A stretch of 64,000 nucleotides of DNA from Tunturibacter gelidoferens (GTDB taxonomy: Bacteria; Acidobacteriota; Terriglobia; Terriglobales; Acidobacteriaceae), in contig NZ_CP132938.1 of the NCBI RefSeq assembly GCF_040358255.1, positions 992,001 to 1,056,000 on the forward strand, in the 5' to 3' direction. How positions within the stretch are numbered: the first letter of the stretch is position 1; the number at the start of each line of letters is the position of its first letter. Below are positions 35,222 through 43,985 of the stretch, one piece after another. The translations under genes and the position numbers were made by a program. The notes beneath the pieces were generated by a model that had not been told where the DNA came from, made no database searches, and saw only the letters and a list, made by a program, of their open reading frames with translations.

Positions 35222-35431
35222 CTACCAATCGCGGCTGTGATGGGGGATCCGCCCGCAGTCACCTTCTGTGAGGTAGCAGCGGAGTATTCCAAAGAGCACA
35301 GTGGCCCCTGCCCCGATGATCATGAAGAGAACGCCGGTTGTAATTCTTCCTGTGAAGTAAGGAAAGAGGAAGACAGCAACTCCCGCGTACATCAGAATCG
35401 TAAGTAAAGTCCGCGTGACGCTCTTCGTCAT
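35222..35431 (-). CDS. Small membrane protein, unknown
   Basis: 69 residues with two helices (TLLTILMYAGVAVFLFPYF and GVLFMIIGAGATVLFGIL). The frame starts earlier at a TTG, but GGAGGTAGAGGA directly before ATG 35431 decides the start. No family recognised. It is one of three small membrane protein genes in a row on this strand. Confidence 0.68.
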   Translation of the reverse strand: MTKSVTRTLLTILMYAGVAVFLFPYFTGRITTGVLFMIIGAGATVLFGILRCYLTEGDCGRIPHHSRDW

Positions 35432-35670
35432 TCCTCTACCTCCAGTTATACCCGCGGCCAATGCCGGAGCAAAAACGTTCGCATACGCTTCGCCACTCGA
35501 ATCGAATCAAGCGGGACCGCGTTTCGCGTCACTTGCGCTCCGCGGTACTGCACATCCTACTCCGAAAAAATAACCTTTTGCTAGACTTTTTGTTTTTTGG
35601 GACGCTGCAAAGTCCTGCAACTATGTTGATTCTAAGATTCGTCGTGCGTTGGTCGCCGATCTGGAGTGCT

Positions 35671-36159
35671 CTATCCGGTCACTATCCCCATCGCCAAAAT
35701 GGCACCGATGACGGCACTGAGGTCCTCGACGAGTGCCACAGGCCAGTCTTTGCACCCCAATCGCACCACGATCTCTCGGCGAATCAAGATGCCTGCAAAG
35801 GCCCCTATGAGGGCACCCAACAAGCAGAGAATGACGCCCTCGACTCCAGATCCATTGAGTCCTGCCGCCACGATTGCACCCACCAACCCGGCAAATACCA
35901 ATCTTGCTATCAATGGGAACGGCGCCGTCCGATTTGGTGTCTTCGGCAGCTTGTCCCCGACGTATTCCCCCAGCGCCAGCACGGTAAAGACGATCGCCGT
36001 CACCAGTTTTCCGGTCCAGGATGCCCAGCTGTCGCCGACAGAGAGCTGGCCCGCATAAGCAAACCAGCAAAGAACTGCCATCGCGGTCATCGTCCGAAGG
36101 CCGGTTACTAGACCAAGCAGGGGAATGGCGATCAACCAGGTCATCATTTGCATCGCCAT
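35671..36159 (-). CDS. DUF4126 family membrane protein
   Basis: 162 residues with four to five helices. The opening segment AIPLLGLVTGLRTMTAMAVLCWFA and GEYVGDKLPKTPNRT are typical of DUF4126, followed by GALIGAFAGILIRREIVVRLG and EDLSAVIGAILAMG. The GLR and D-K-P motifs are conserved in the family; function unknown. GGGGGAG stands 5 bp before ATG 36159; a longer frame to 36231 has no such signal. Confidence 0.83.
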   Translation of the reverse strand: MAMQMMTWLIAIPLLGLVTGLRTMTAMAVLCWFAYAGQLSVGDSWASWTGKLVTAIVFTVLALGEYVGDKLPKTPNRTAPFPLIARLVFAGLVGAIVAAGLNGSGVEGVILCLLGALIGAFAGILIRREIVVRLGCKDWPVALVEDLSAVIGAILAMGIVTG

Positions 36160-36361
36160 AGCGCTCCCCCTTTTCTCCGAGACTCGAAGGCCATCAAGCC
36201 GCAACTGCACTTTGGCCAGCTTATCGACCACTCCCGTTAGTGTTCAATCGAAAACTATACTCGCAGATGGTTTCCGCGCAGCCGCCGGCGAACCAGTATT
36301 GTCACACTACCGATTGCGACTCAATCAGATGTTCGTTGAAAACGGTCTGGCTATAAGGAAG

Positions 36362-37627
36362 TTATTCGCCTTGCAGCCAACCGTAAAGCGGGAATTTCTC
36401 TGCCATTTCGAGCACCATGCCGCGAATCTGCCGCAACTTCGCGGGGTCGGTTCGGTGTTCGAGAGCCTCCGCAATCCAACCTGCAATGACGCGCATCTCC
36501 GGTTCCTTCATGCCCCTTGTCGTCAACGCTGGCGTACCGATTCGTATGCCGCTGGGCCTCATCGGCGGATTGGTGTCGTAGGGGATTGCGTTCTTGTTGA
36601 CTGTGATCCCAGCCTCTCCCAGAGCGTGTTCTGCTTCAGAGCCGAGCATTCCCTTCTGGAAGACGTCGATAAGGATGACATGCGTGTCGGTGCCGCCGGA
36701 GACGATGCGGTAACCCTCTGCGGCCATTGCTTCTGCAAGGACCTTTGCGTTGACGACTACCTGGTTCGCGTAGGTGGCAAACTCCGGCGCGAGAGCCTCT
36801 TTGAATGCTACTGCTTTGGCTGCAACAATGTGGATGAGTGGGCCGCCCTGTTGGCCCGGAAAGACGCTGCGATCTACGCCTGCGGCGAACTCGTGATTGC
36901 AAAGGATCATGCCAGCACGTGGCCCACGCAGGGTTTTGTGTGTCGTGGTGGTGACGATGTGAGCGTGGGGAATTGGGGATGGGTGCGCGTTGCCTGCGAC
37001 GAGGCCGGCGAAGTGGGCCATGTCGACCATGAAGTAAGCTCCTACTTTGTCGGCGATGGCGCGCATGCGAGGGAAGTCGAACTGGCGCGGGTAGGCGCTG
37101 CCTCCACCTACGATTACCTTGGGTTTTTCGCGGATCGCGGTGGCTTCGAGCACGTCGTAGTCAACGGTTTCGGTATCTTTGCGGACCTGGTAGCCGACGA
37201 TTCTGTAGAGTTTGCCTGAGAAATTGAGTTTGTGGCCGTGGGTAAGATGGCCGCCGTGGGCCAGGTCGAGGCCCAGGATGCAGTCGCCGGGGTTGAGGAT
37301 GGTCATGTAGGCGGCTGCGTTGGCCTGGGAGCCGGAGTGGGGCTGGACGTTGACGTGGTCGGCGCCAAAGAGCTGTTTGGCGCGGTCGCGGGCTATGTTT
37401 TCAACGACGTCGGCGTACTCGCAGCCGCCGTAGTAGCGCTTGCCGGGGTAGCCTTCTGCATATTTGTTGGTGAAAACAGTGCCTGCGGCCTCTAAGACTG
37501 CGCGGCTAACGAAGTTTTCCGAGGCAATCATCTCCAGGCCTTCGTGCTGGCGCTTTATTTCGTTTTCAATCTGGGCGGCGATTTCGGGGTCGGAGGCGGC
37601 CAGCGGGGCGTTGCGGTCGATGGGCAT
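36362..37627 (-). CDS. glyA: Serine hydroxymethyltransferase
   Basis: 421 residues, standard length. [32 protein letters not shown] and the PLP-lysine motif [15 protein letters not shown] (Lys near residue 232) are all intact; the end has the substrate-binding [17 protein letters not shown]. It interconverts serine and glycine with tetrahydrofolate and feeds one-carbon metabolism. Upstream lies the GTGGTGTTTTG repeat region. Confidence 0.97.
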   Translation of the reverse strand: MPIDRNAPLAASDPEIAAQIENEIKRQHEGLEMIASENFVSRAVLEAAGTVFTNKYAEGYPGKRYYGGCEYADVVENIARDRAKQLFGADHVNVQPHSGSQANAAAYMTILNPGDCILGLDLAHGGHLTHGHKLNFSGKLYRIVGYQVRKDTETVDYDVLEATAIREKPKVIVGGGSAYPRQFDFPRMRAIADKVGAYFMVDMAHFAGLVAGNAHPSPIPHAHIVTTTTHKTLRGPRAGMILCNHEFAAGVDRSVFPGQQGGPLIHIVAAKAVAFKEALAPEFATYANQVVVNAKVLAEAMAAEGYRIVSGGTDTHVILIDVFQKGMLGSEAEHALGEAGITVNKNAIPYDTNPPMRPSGIRIGTPALTTRGMKEPEMRVIAGWIAEALEHRTDPAKLRQIRGMVLEMAEKFPLYGWLQGE

Positions 37628-37680
37628 GGCGTTATTTTATGTCACGGGTTTCCGTGTTTTTTTTGTGGGTGGAATTTCGC

Positions 37681-37752
37681 ATGGTGTTTTGTGATTTGCT
37701 GTGTTTTTGAGCGGTGTTTTGGGGAAAGAGGGTGTTTCGGCGTGGTGTTTTG
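37681..37752. repeat. GTGGTGTTTTG-type repeat cluster, copy 2
   Basis: The words ATGGTGTTTTG (37681), GCGGTGTTTTG (37711) and GTGGTGTTTTG (37742) lie within 72 bp in the 5' region of glyA, in the same G/T-rich setting as at 7206-7251. The rest of the 37628-38043 gap shows no gene. Confidence 0.6.
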
Positions 37753-38043
37753 GTGGTGAGATTGTGGTGAGATGCATGGCTAATGTGGACGCCAGACAAT
37801 GTACTTTTCGACGGCTAAGAATGTGCCACAACTTTCAACTTTATTTTTACGGGGGACAATCGGCCTGATCGCCATGGGGTTCTGGTGATCGGGTTGCCTA
37901 GAGAAAAAGAAAATTGAAGGGTGCAAGAGCCTCTGATTTTCGATTTCAAACGAATAAGGTTTTCGGGCGGGCATCCATTCGGTTGCAGTTGGCGTTCTTA
38001 TTGTCAGCAGGCATAAAGCGAGCAGCAATGGAAAGGATCACCT

Positions 38044-38175
38044 ATGCAGACCTTATATGTTGGAATTGCGTTTTCGATGATGGTGATTCTCCCGCTTCTT
38101 GTCGCCAAGTGGAGCGGAGCGCCGCAACGGGATCTTGAGTCCTTCGGCAGCAAAGATCAAAAGATCATCAGCTAG
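38044..38175 (+). CDS. 43-residue single-pass membrane protein
   Basis: The peptide starts MQTLYVGIAFSMMVILPLLV, one membrane helix, and then has a short polar tail (AKWSGAPQRDLESFGSKDQK). AAGGA lies 6 bp ahead of the ATG and a perfect terminator follows 19 bp after the TAG, so this is a complete single-gene transcription unit. Function unknown; small proteins of this type often modulate a larger membrane complex. Confidence 0.65.
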   Translation: MQTLYVGIAFSMMVILPLLVAKWSGAPQRDLESFGSKDQKIIS

Positions 38176-38193
38176 TCAGCAGAGCGGAGTTTT

Positions 38194-38229
38194 GAAAAGC
38201 CACGAACGTGCTCTAGTTCGTGGCTTTTC
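38194..38229 (+). terminator. Strong rho-independent terminator
   Basis: GAAAAGCCACGAAC (38194-38207) pairs perfectly with GTTCGTGGCTTTTC (38216-38229) over 14 bp with an 8-nt loop; A and T tracts at the two ends allow termination in both directions. It ends the 43-residue protein gene. Confidence 0.9.
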
Positions 38230-38414
38230 GCTGCGCGGTGTGAACTTGTGGATGGAAGGTGACGGGTTTCTTCACCTGGCTGTGCTTCGGTTGCAGGTTG
38301 AGGTAGACTACACGATCGCACACGACGAGTGAGCGATTTTTCACAAACTGGATGCGATCGATTCTTCTTCTCACTGCTCGCTTCATGGATGGATCGGTGA
38401 CCAGAGCCATGATG

Positions 38415-38554
38415 GAACAGTCCAAGTGCGAGAACCTGTAAGGGATCACGGTCGCGCCGGCCCCGCTACTGTATAACGGCTGCCCTGACGGTAAGTAGCG
38501 CCGTCGTGCGTGCCTGCGTCTTCGCAATTGCCGACTTCAGGAGTAATCCCGCCC
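38415..38554 (+). promoter_or_regulatory. Possible cobalamin riboswitch
   Basis: Three elements occur in the order of the cobalamin riboswitch core: GTGCGAGAACC (near 38426), CCGGCCCCGCTACTGTATA (38458-38476) and TTCAGGAGTAATCCCGCC (38536-38553). The middle one matches the CCCGC(C/A)ACTGTA box well, and the last matches the TCAGGAGACC-GCC end. The AGCCACTG and GGGAAGGC elements are not clear, and P1 pairing is not obvious. No recognisable target gene follows, so this is tentative. Confidence 0.42.
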
Positions 38555-39013
38555 GAGTGGGAACGCAGACGCACATGGAGTTAAGGGATTTGCTGGTGCT
38601 GCCAGCGCGCCCGGGCTGGGAACCGATGGCGACGATGACGAGAAGGACGGCTATGAAGATTGCGAGACGCCGCGTGGAATTATCGGCTGATGGAGGATAC
38701 GGAGGCTGTGTCATGGGATGACCCTCTGGCGGGATTATACGGAGGCCGGGTTATGGAAGTTCCATAAAAGTACGGCCAACTTCCATGGGTCTACCCTCTG
38801 CGAGCTGGAAGTCGACGAACTCATGTCAAGTCAACGCGGGGGAGGCGAAAAGATCGGCCTTTCACCTCGCTTAGACTTCTAACAAGTCTTATCACTTCTT
38901 ATAAGCCGACTTATCGGACTGATCCGACAAGTAACTTAGTGATTTTGTGCTATTTGAAACCGGCTGACATTGCTCGGATAATGTGCTCACACCCAGTATT
39001 GCGGGAGGAACAG
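38555..39013. other. Intergenic region with short repeats
   Basis: No supported gene. TACGGAGGC-containing segments repeat at 38697-38718 and 38738-38758. The palindrome ATGGAAGTTCCAT (38753-38765) is followed by another CTTCCAT copy. The latter half has AAGTCTTATCACTTCTTATAAG-like AT-rich sequence. Confidence 0.5.
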
Positions 39014-39040
39014 AGAGGGCCGACTGCATGCCGGCCCTCT
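39014..39040 (-). terminator. Terminator of the secreted-protein gene at 39067
   Basis: AGAGGGCCG (39014-39022) pairs with CGGCCCTCT (39032-39040) around a 9-nt loop, 26 bp past the stop of the minus-strand gene. The T-tract on that strand is poor. Confidence 0.6.
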
Positions 39041-39066
39041 GCTCTTTCCACGTTATTTCGCGAATC

Positions 39067-39429
39067 CTATTGGCCCTTGTATGCGTTTGTATAGCCCTTC
39101 ACGAATGACTCACGAAACTCCGTCTTGAACTGGTCTTTATCCATCCCCTTCGGGATCTTCGCGTGAGCATAGGCCTTGTTCTCGGTAGGACGGAACGCCT
39201 GGCCTCGCGACACGTCCGCCTGGCCCTGGTTGAAGCCTGCGGCATAGCCTTGACGAGCGACCATGTTGGGAGTGCCGTTTTCGGGATAGGCCATGTCATA
39301 ACCGCGTGGCGCGCTCCAGCTAGCCGAATCGTCGCTTTGCGGAGTTTGCGCTAGCCCAGCCGACACAACGCTGAAAGAAAGTGCACATGCAAGCACTACA
39401 CATGACCAAGTGCTTTTGCGAAAAATCAT
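39067..39429 (-). CDS. Secreted protein, unknown
   Basis: 120 residues with a signal peptide (VVLACALSFSVVSAGLAQ). The mature part has a repeated Gly/Tyr-aromatic pattern (QGYAAGFNQGQADVSRGQAF, then FRESFVKGYTNAYKGQ), in which GY...GF..G.AD and F..GY..AY recur, as in small periplasmic helical YMGG-like proteins. No function can be given. It stands alone with its own terminator. Confidence 0.72.
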   Translation of the reverse strand: MIFRKSTWSCVVLACALSFSVVSAGLAQTPQSDDSASWSAPRGYDMAYPENGTPNMVARQGYAAGFNQGQADVSRGQAFRPTENKAYAHAKIPKGMDKDQFKTEFRESFVKGYTNAYKGQ

Positions 39430-39742
39430 AAAAACCTCCAGACGGGCAGCATTGCAGCGCTACTCACCTGAAAGGTACGACTCTGTATGTATCGCCTGGG
39501 TTGCCCCTGGCCACCATTACGGGAAATTCAACTGAAGCACCTAAAGCAGCTTGCGAATAGCCGCTGTCCCAAAGAGAGAAGGGCGGTGGGAGACGGGGCA
39601 CGCGCCTATTGTTAGCGATTGGCCGGTAGACAGAATGCGGCCTCAGAGCACACTATCGATCAGGCACGAGGTCTTATCATCTGCTTCGACTTTGAAGAAG
39701 TCTGAGTGTTTGCAACTAATTCTGCACCTAGAGGAGACTATT

Positions 39743-40120
39743 ATGCCGTTTGCTCGTATCGATCTGCTTAGGGGAAAAACTGTTGAGTATCGCGCCATTG
39801 TGGCCGACGTCGTGTACCAAGGGATCGTCGATGTCCTGAAGGCGCCGGATGGCGACCGCTTCATCGTCATCGGCGAGCATTCACCGGACAATTTAATCTA
39901 CGACCCCAAATTCCTCGGCTGGGATCGATCGCCTGACTTCATTTTGATACAAGTGACCAGCACTGTCGGAAATAATAAAGATTCAAAGCTGGCCTTCTTT
40001 CGATATATAGCCGACGAACTGAAGAGCAGGCTATCCGTGCGCCCTGATGACGTCATGATCAACTTGGTCTTCGTTGACCGCTCGGATTGGTCCTTCGGCA
40101 ATGGCGAGCCGTGGGTTTAG
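39743..40120 (+). CDS. Tautomerase family protein
   Basis: 125 residues starting MPFARIDLLRG, so that after Met removal Pro1 is the general base, as in the 4-oxalocrotonate tautomerase/MIF superfamily. The second half (FRYIADELKSRLSVRPDDVMINLVFVDRSDWSFGNG) repeats the beta-alpha-beta pattern, giving the two-domain Tautomerase_3-like form. GAGGAG lies 7 bp before ATG 39743; a longer open frame from 39551 is not used. Substrate unknown. Confidence 0.87.
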   Translation: MPFARIDLLRGKTVEYRAIVADVVYQGIVDVLKAPDGDRFIVIGEHSPDNLIYDPKFLGWDRSPDFILIQVTSTVGNNKDSKLAFFRYIADELKSRLSVRPDDVMINLVFVDRSDWSFGNGEPWV

Positions 40121-40235
40121 CCGATCATTGCCTGACAGGGCTCGATGGAAAGCAGACGTAGACCCTCGCAGCCTTACATCGGCAGAGTAACGCCTTGCCT
40201 GCGGCGGCGCGGGCTGGCGTTTGGATTCAGAGGAT

Positions 40236-41525
40236 TTATCGAGCCTTTGCTGTTTGGGGAGATTCGAGTGCCGGGGCGGTCTTTGCCTGTGCGAGATGCT
40301 TGAAGGACTTGTAGATGAAGGAGCCGAGGTACCAGCCGTCGATGTACTTGTAGGGGGTTTCGCCGGTGGTGTAGTGGCCGCAGGGGAGCACCTTTGAGAT
40401 GTAGTCGATCTTCAGGGCGTCGAAGTTGGTGAGGACGTCGAGCGAGTATTTGAGCGGGAAGGTGAGGTCATAGGTGGCGTGGACGACGAGGACTCGCTTT
40501 GGGGTTGCGGCGAAGCGTTCCATGTAGGACATGGGGCTGACGATGGAGAAGATCTCGCGGACCTGATCCTGGGTGAGGCCGGACTGCTCGAAGGCAGCGC
40601 GGATGTGGCGGGTGCTTTGGCCGGCCCAGACGACGTCTCCGAACCAGGTGGAGGCGTGGTTGAATGCGCAGACCTGCAGGCGCTGGTCGAAGGCGGCGGC
40701 GATGAAGGCGTAGCAGCTGCCGAGGCTGGTGCCGAGGACGCCGAAGTGCTCGTAGCCTTGTGATTCGAGCCAGTCGATGCAGCTGCGGATGTCGACTACG
40801 GCCTGACGGCAGGCCTCGGTGGTGCGGCCTACGTTGGAGCTTACGGCGTAGTCGGAGCGCTCGAGTTCGGCGGGACGGCGGACGTCGTGATAGGGCTTGG
40901 AGAGGCGGAGGCAGGAGATGCCGAAGCTGTTGAAGAGGGTGCAGAGGGCGTTGTGGGAGAAGGCGTCGGCGTTCCATTGGGGCATGACGATCATGGCCTG
41001 TTTGGGCTTTCCCTTTTGTGTGTCCGGGTGTGCGGGATACCAACGCGCGTTGACCTGGTCGTTCTCTGGATAGCGGGTGCGGATGGGTGAGGTGAAGCGG
41101 AGGAACTCGGCCTCTTCGATCTCTCCGGTTTCGGCTTGGCGTTTGAGTTCGGCGTCCTCTTCCAAGGTTTCGGGGCGGACGTTGGTGGGGTAGAGCTGGG
41201 GGTGGCGGCGCTCGAGGCGGAAGTCGGTCGGGGTCTCGTAGCCGAAGAACTCGTCGGCGCGTGCGACGATGTCGCGGTTGACGGCGGTCATTCGGGCAAA
41301 GTCGTCTGCCACAGGCGTGTCGCTGAGGTGCGGGTTGGCGGCACGAGCGAGCGGGCTGAAGTCCTCAAGCCAGTCGAAACCCCACTCGAGGGGGCGGACG
41401 ATGCGATTGGTGTCGCGGGTGGTGAGGGCTGTCTCCCAGGAGTACATCCACTTTGCGTAAAGCTTGGAGAGCATTATGTACAAGTTTAGCAAGAGTGTCG
41501 TGTCAGAATCGTCCGGCGCCGCCAT
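40236..41525 (-). CDS. Alpha/beta hydrolase family protein
   Basis: 429 residues. The nucleophile elbow GTSLGSCYAF (Ser near residue 268) follows CRQAVVDIRSCIDWL, an arrangement seen in acyl-transfer and peptidase-like hydrolases of the Abhydrolase_18/dienelactone group. VLVVHATYDLTFPL supplies the acid and a GHYTTGE block the histidine. There is no signal peptide. Target substrate unknown. A 50-bp piece of its 5' end is duplicated beyond the TPR gene. Confidence 0.85.
   Translation of the reverse strand: MAAPDDSDTTLLLNLYIMLSKLYAKWMYSWETALTTRDTNRIVRPLEWGFDWLEDFSPLARAANPHLSDTPVADDFARMTAVNRDIVARADEFFGYETPTDFRLERRHPQLYPTNVRPETLEEDAELKRQAETGEIEEAEFLRFTSPIRTRYPENDQVNARWYPAHPDTQKGKPKQAMIVMPQWNADAFSHNALCTLFNSFGISCLRLSKPYHDVRRPAELERSDYAVSSNVGRTTEACRQAVVDIRSCIDWLESQGYEHFGVLGTSLGSCYAFIAAAFDQRLQVCAFNHASTWFGDVVWAGQSTRHIRAAFEQSGLTQDQVREIFSIVSPMSYMERFAATPKRVLVVHATYDLTFPLKYSLDVLTNFDALKIDYISKVLPCGHYTTGETPYKYIDGWYLGSFIYKSFKHLAQAKTAPALESPQTAKAR
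41400..41449. repeat. 50-bp direct repeat, copy A (inside hydrolase gene)
   Basis: Within codons 26-42 of the hydrolase gene. It matches 43234-43283 at 47 of 50 positions and in the same orientation, so the two copies bracket the TPR gene. Confidence 0.9.
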
Positions 41526-41637
41526 GAGGGGGAGTTTAGGACTTTTGTTGAGAGGAGTTGTGGGCTAGGCTGTTGCGTAAACCTGCGTGCATCTGTTCGT
41601 CAGCCTTTAGAAAAGTTGAGCGGGAGGATGGTGTGCG

Positions 41638-43209
41638 ATGAAGTCTTATCCCGTGCCGCTGCGAAGGCGGCCGCGTCCTAAGAGTGCGAAGCAGTTTGTG
41701 GAGAGGGCGAAGGAGTTCTTGTGGGATGCCGCGGGGAGGATCACCTTCTGGCGTCTGGTGAAGGGCTTCGTTGTCGTCTTTCTGTTTCTGCCATTGGTTG
41801 TATATGTCGTTCGCGAGGTGAATCGCGACGTTCTCATCATCGATCCGTTTGGCGTTCCCAAGAGCCTTTCGGAGGCGGGCCTTTCGTCAGAGGTTATGGC
41901 GAACCGAGTGGGGGAGAGGCTGCGGGTGATGGAGGCGACGACCAAGACCCGAATGAAGAAGGATGTTCTGGGATCGCAGGGGGAAGAGGCGTCGATTCCA
42001 GAGGTCGAAATTCCGGGGACGAAGTTAGGGCTGAAGACGATCGTCGATGTGGCGAGGAGCCTGTTTCATCGTGAACCAAAGCACGTGGGCGGCGACATCG
42101 TGGTTGCCGCGGCGGATGCGGCGCAATCCACATCCGACCCGCCAATGGTCAAGAGGCCGGCGATGATAACGGTGTACTTCAAGCAGGGGAGAAACGGGAG
42201 CCAGGCGCTGAGCGGGGCCGCCGAGCGGGACGATGAGAACATGCTGGTGCAGCGGGCGGCGGAGCTGGCTCTTGAACAGGTGAATCCTTACGTGCTGGCG
42301 TCGTATTGGGACGATCATCGGGAGTTCGACAAATCGATCAGAGTTGCGCGGGCGATCACCGAAGACACATCTCAGGATCTGCTGCACCGGGAGGCCAGCT
42401 TCAATCTTTGGGGAGCCGTGCTGAGCGACGAAGGAAAGTCGGAGGAGGCGATTGCGAAGTACCAGAGGGCGATCGAACTAGACCCGATGGATTCGTTTCC
42501 CTACTACAACTGGGGAATCGTGCTGGTCGGGGAGAAAAAGTATGAGGAGGCGATTGCAAAGTTCCAGAGGGCGATCGAGTTGAATCCGAAGGATGGGGAT
42601 GCCTACGTCTACTGGGGAGACATTCTGTATGACGAGAGAAGGTATGACGAGGCGATTATGAGGTACCAGAGGGCGACCGAGCTGGATTCGAAGAATGCGG
42701 ATGCCTACGTCAACTGGGGAAACGCGCTCTACGTCGAGAGAAGGTATGAGGAGGCGATTGCGCGGTACCAGAGGGCGATCGAACTGGATTCGAAGAATGC
42801 GTCTGCCTACATCAATTGGGGAAATACGCTATGCGTGGAGAGAAAGTATGAGGAGGCGATTGCGAAGTACGAGACAGCGGTCGAGCTTGATCCGAAGAAT
42901 GCGCTTTCCTACAGTGGCTGGGGAAACGCGCTGTACAGCGTTGGAAAGTATGAGGAGGCGATTGCGAAGGATCAGAAGTCGATCGAGCTCGATCCGAAGA
43001 ATGCATTTGCCTACGGTGCCTGGGGACAGGCGTTGTATGGCGAGGGAAAGTATGAGGAGGCGGTGGCGAAGGACCAGAAGGCGATCGAGCTGGATCCGAA
43101 TAATGCGTTCGCCTACGGAAGTTGGGGCCTGGCTTTGAAGATGCTTGGTAAAAACAGCGAGGCTGAGGAGAAGTTTGCGAAGGAGAAGGAGTTGGAGGGG
43201 TCGAATTAG
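41638..43209 (+). CDS. TPR-repeat membrane-anchored protein
   Basis: 523 residues. A basic N-terminus, one membrane helix (VKGFVVVFLFLPLVVYVV, about 40-58), a 190-residue region without clear domain, then eight 34-residue TPRs from about residue 252 (units like YEEAIAKYQRAIELDPKNA with WG at positions 8-9). The TPRs should bind partner proteins; topology puts them outside the cytoplasm if N-in. The repeats are highly alike even at DNA level. GGGAGG precedes the ATG. Function unknown. Confidence 0.9.
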   Translation: MKSYPVPLRRRPRPKSAKQFVERAKEFLWDAAGRITFWRLVKGFVVVFLFLPLVVYVVREVNRDVLIIDPFGVPKSLSEAGLSSEVMANRVGERLRVMEATTKTRMKKDVLGSQGEEASIPEVEIPGTKLGLKTIVDVARSLFHREPKHVGGDIVVAAADAAQSTSDPPMVKRPAMITVYFKQGRNGSQALSGAAERDDENMLVQRAAELALEQVNPYVLASYWDDHREFDKSIRVARAITEDTSQDLLHREASFNLWGAVLSDEGKSEEAIAKYQRAIELDPMDSFPYYNWGIVLVGEKKYEEAIAKFQRAIELNPKDGDAYVYWGDILYDERRYDEAIMRYQRATELDSKNADAYVNWGNALYVERRYEEAIARYQRAIELDSKNASAYINWGNTLCVERKYEEAIAKYETAVELDPKNALSYSGWGNALYSVGKYEEAIAKDQKSIELDPKNAFAYGAWGQALYGEGKYEEAVAKDQKAIELDPNNAFAYGSWGLALKMLGKNSEAEEKFAKEKELEGSN

Positions 43210-43233
43210 TACTATGCGTGGGGGATTCGCTGC

Positions 43234-43283
43234 GATGCGGTTGGTGTCGCGGGTGGTGCGGGCTGTCTCCCAGAAGTACATCC
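43234..43283. repeat. 50-bp direct repeat, copy B (downstream of TPR gene)
   Basis: A degenerate copy of part of the hydrolase gene 5' end; on the minus strand it still reads WETARTTRDTNRI, against WETALTTRDTNRI in the intact gene. Three mismatches in 50 bp. Confidence 0.9.
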
Positions 43284-43315
43284 GAACGTAGGCGCTGGTA
43301 CGGGGTAGCCAGGAA

Positions 43316-43735
43316 TCAGATGATTCCGCCGCCGGTGGTACGCGGCTTTCGGTAGTTGAGGCTGGCGTGCTCGGGACTTGGGTGGTTCACTTTGGAGGCG
43401 CGGCCGCTCTCACGCATGCGCCGGTCAGCCTCCTCCCAGGAAGGCAGGCTAGTTTGCTCTTGCTCCCAATGTGCGACGGAGGCTTCATCGCACCAGTGCA
43501 TGAGGTGAGGCATTGCACTCTTGTGCGCCCCTGTCGTCATATATTGGCGCATACTTTCGCGTTCGTCCCAAGCTGTCATGGTCCAGAAAGTCCAGCTTCG
43601 GTCGGGCAAAAGCGCACCGGTATGGAATCCGGGGGCCTTCTTGACCTGTCGAAGTGAGCGCACGGTGTAGATCGCAAACACGGGCAGGTAGAGGATGGAG
43701 CGAATGCGCAAGCGCGTGAGGCTGATAAAGATCAT
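43316..43735 (-). CDS. DUF3291-like (antibiotic-monooxygenase-fold) protein
   Basis: 139 residues: SLTRLRIRSILYLPVFAIYT, FHTGALLPDRSWTFWTMTAWDERESMRQYM and then a MPHLMHWCDEASVAHW block. This pattern of a ferredoxin-like fold with conserved aromatic residues and a central His is that of DUF3291/spheroidene-monooxygenase-type proteins. No activity can be assigned. It is a single gene facing the ArsR operon. Confidence 0.75.
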   Translation of the reverse strand: MIFISLTRLRIRSILYLPVFAIYTVRSLRQVKKAPGFHTGALLPDRSWTFWTMTAWDERESMRQYMTTGAHKSAMPHLMHWCDEASVAHWEQEQTSLPSWEEADRRMRESGRASKVNHPSPEHASLNYRKPRTTGGGII

Positions 43736-43950
43736 GACGGATGGCCTGACTGTCCCTATGCTATCCCGTTACACGACTGCGGTCGTCACGGTCAGCCTTG
43801 TGTTCAAGTTGAGTTGATGTCGCTAACCATATGCCGACTTTTCGTTGCTGATCTGAATTCGAGGAGTGACTCGGCGATGGTGAGTTCATGAGAAACGGAA
43901 ATTTCGGTGGGCAAGGCTGCAACTTCGAAATAAATAGCGTCACGTCGCTC

Positions 43951-43981
43951 TTGACAAACCATAACCATATGGTTATGGTTT
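43951..43981 (+). promoter_or_regulatory. arsR-operon promoter embedded in 26-bp palindrome
   Basis: TTGACA (43951-43956) and TATGGT (43974-43979) are 17 bp apart. From 43956 to 43981 the sequence is a perfect palindrome (AAACCATAACCAT and its complement). Bound repressor would cover spacer and -10. Transcription from about 43986 would begin at the GTG start codon, i.e. without leader. Confidence 0.75.
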
Positions 43982-43985
43982 CAAT

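Noticed and set aside
38466..38714. Minus-strand 82-codon frame with one hydrophobic segment
   Set aside because: The start looks protein-like (Pro-rich, then a helix), but the second half runs through the possible riboswitch and reads as random; kept only as an alternative that would speak against the riboswitch.
40479..41489. Plus-strand open frames opposite the hydrolase gene
   Set aside because: Val/Gly/Ala-rich complements of an evident alpha/beta hydrolase.
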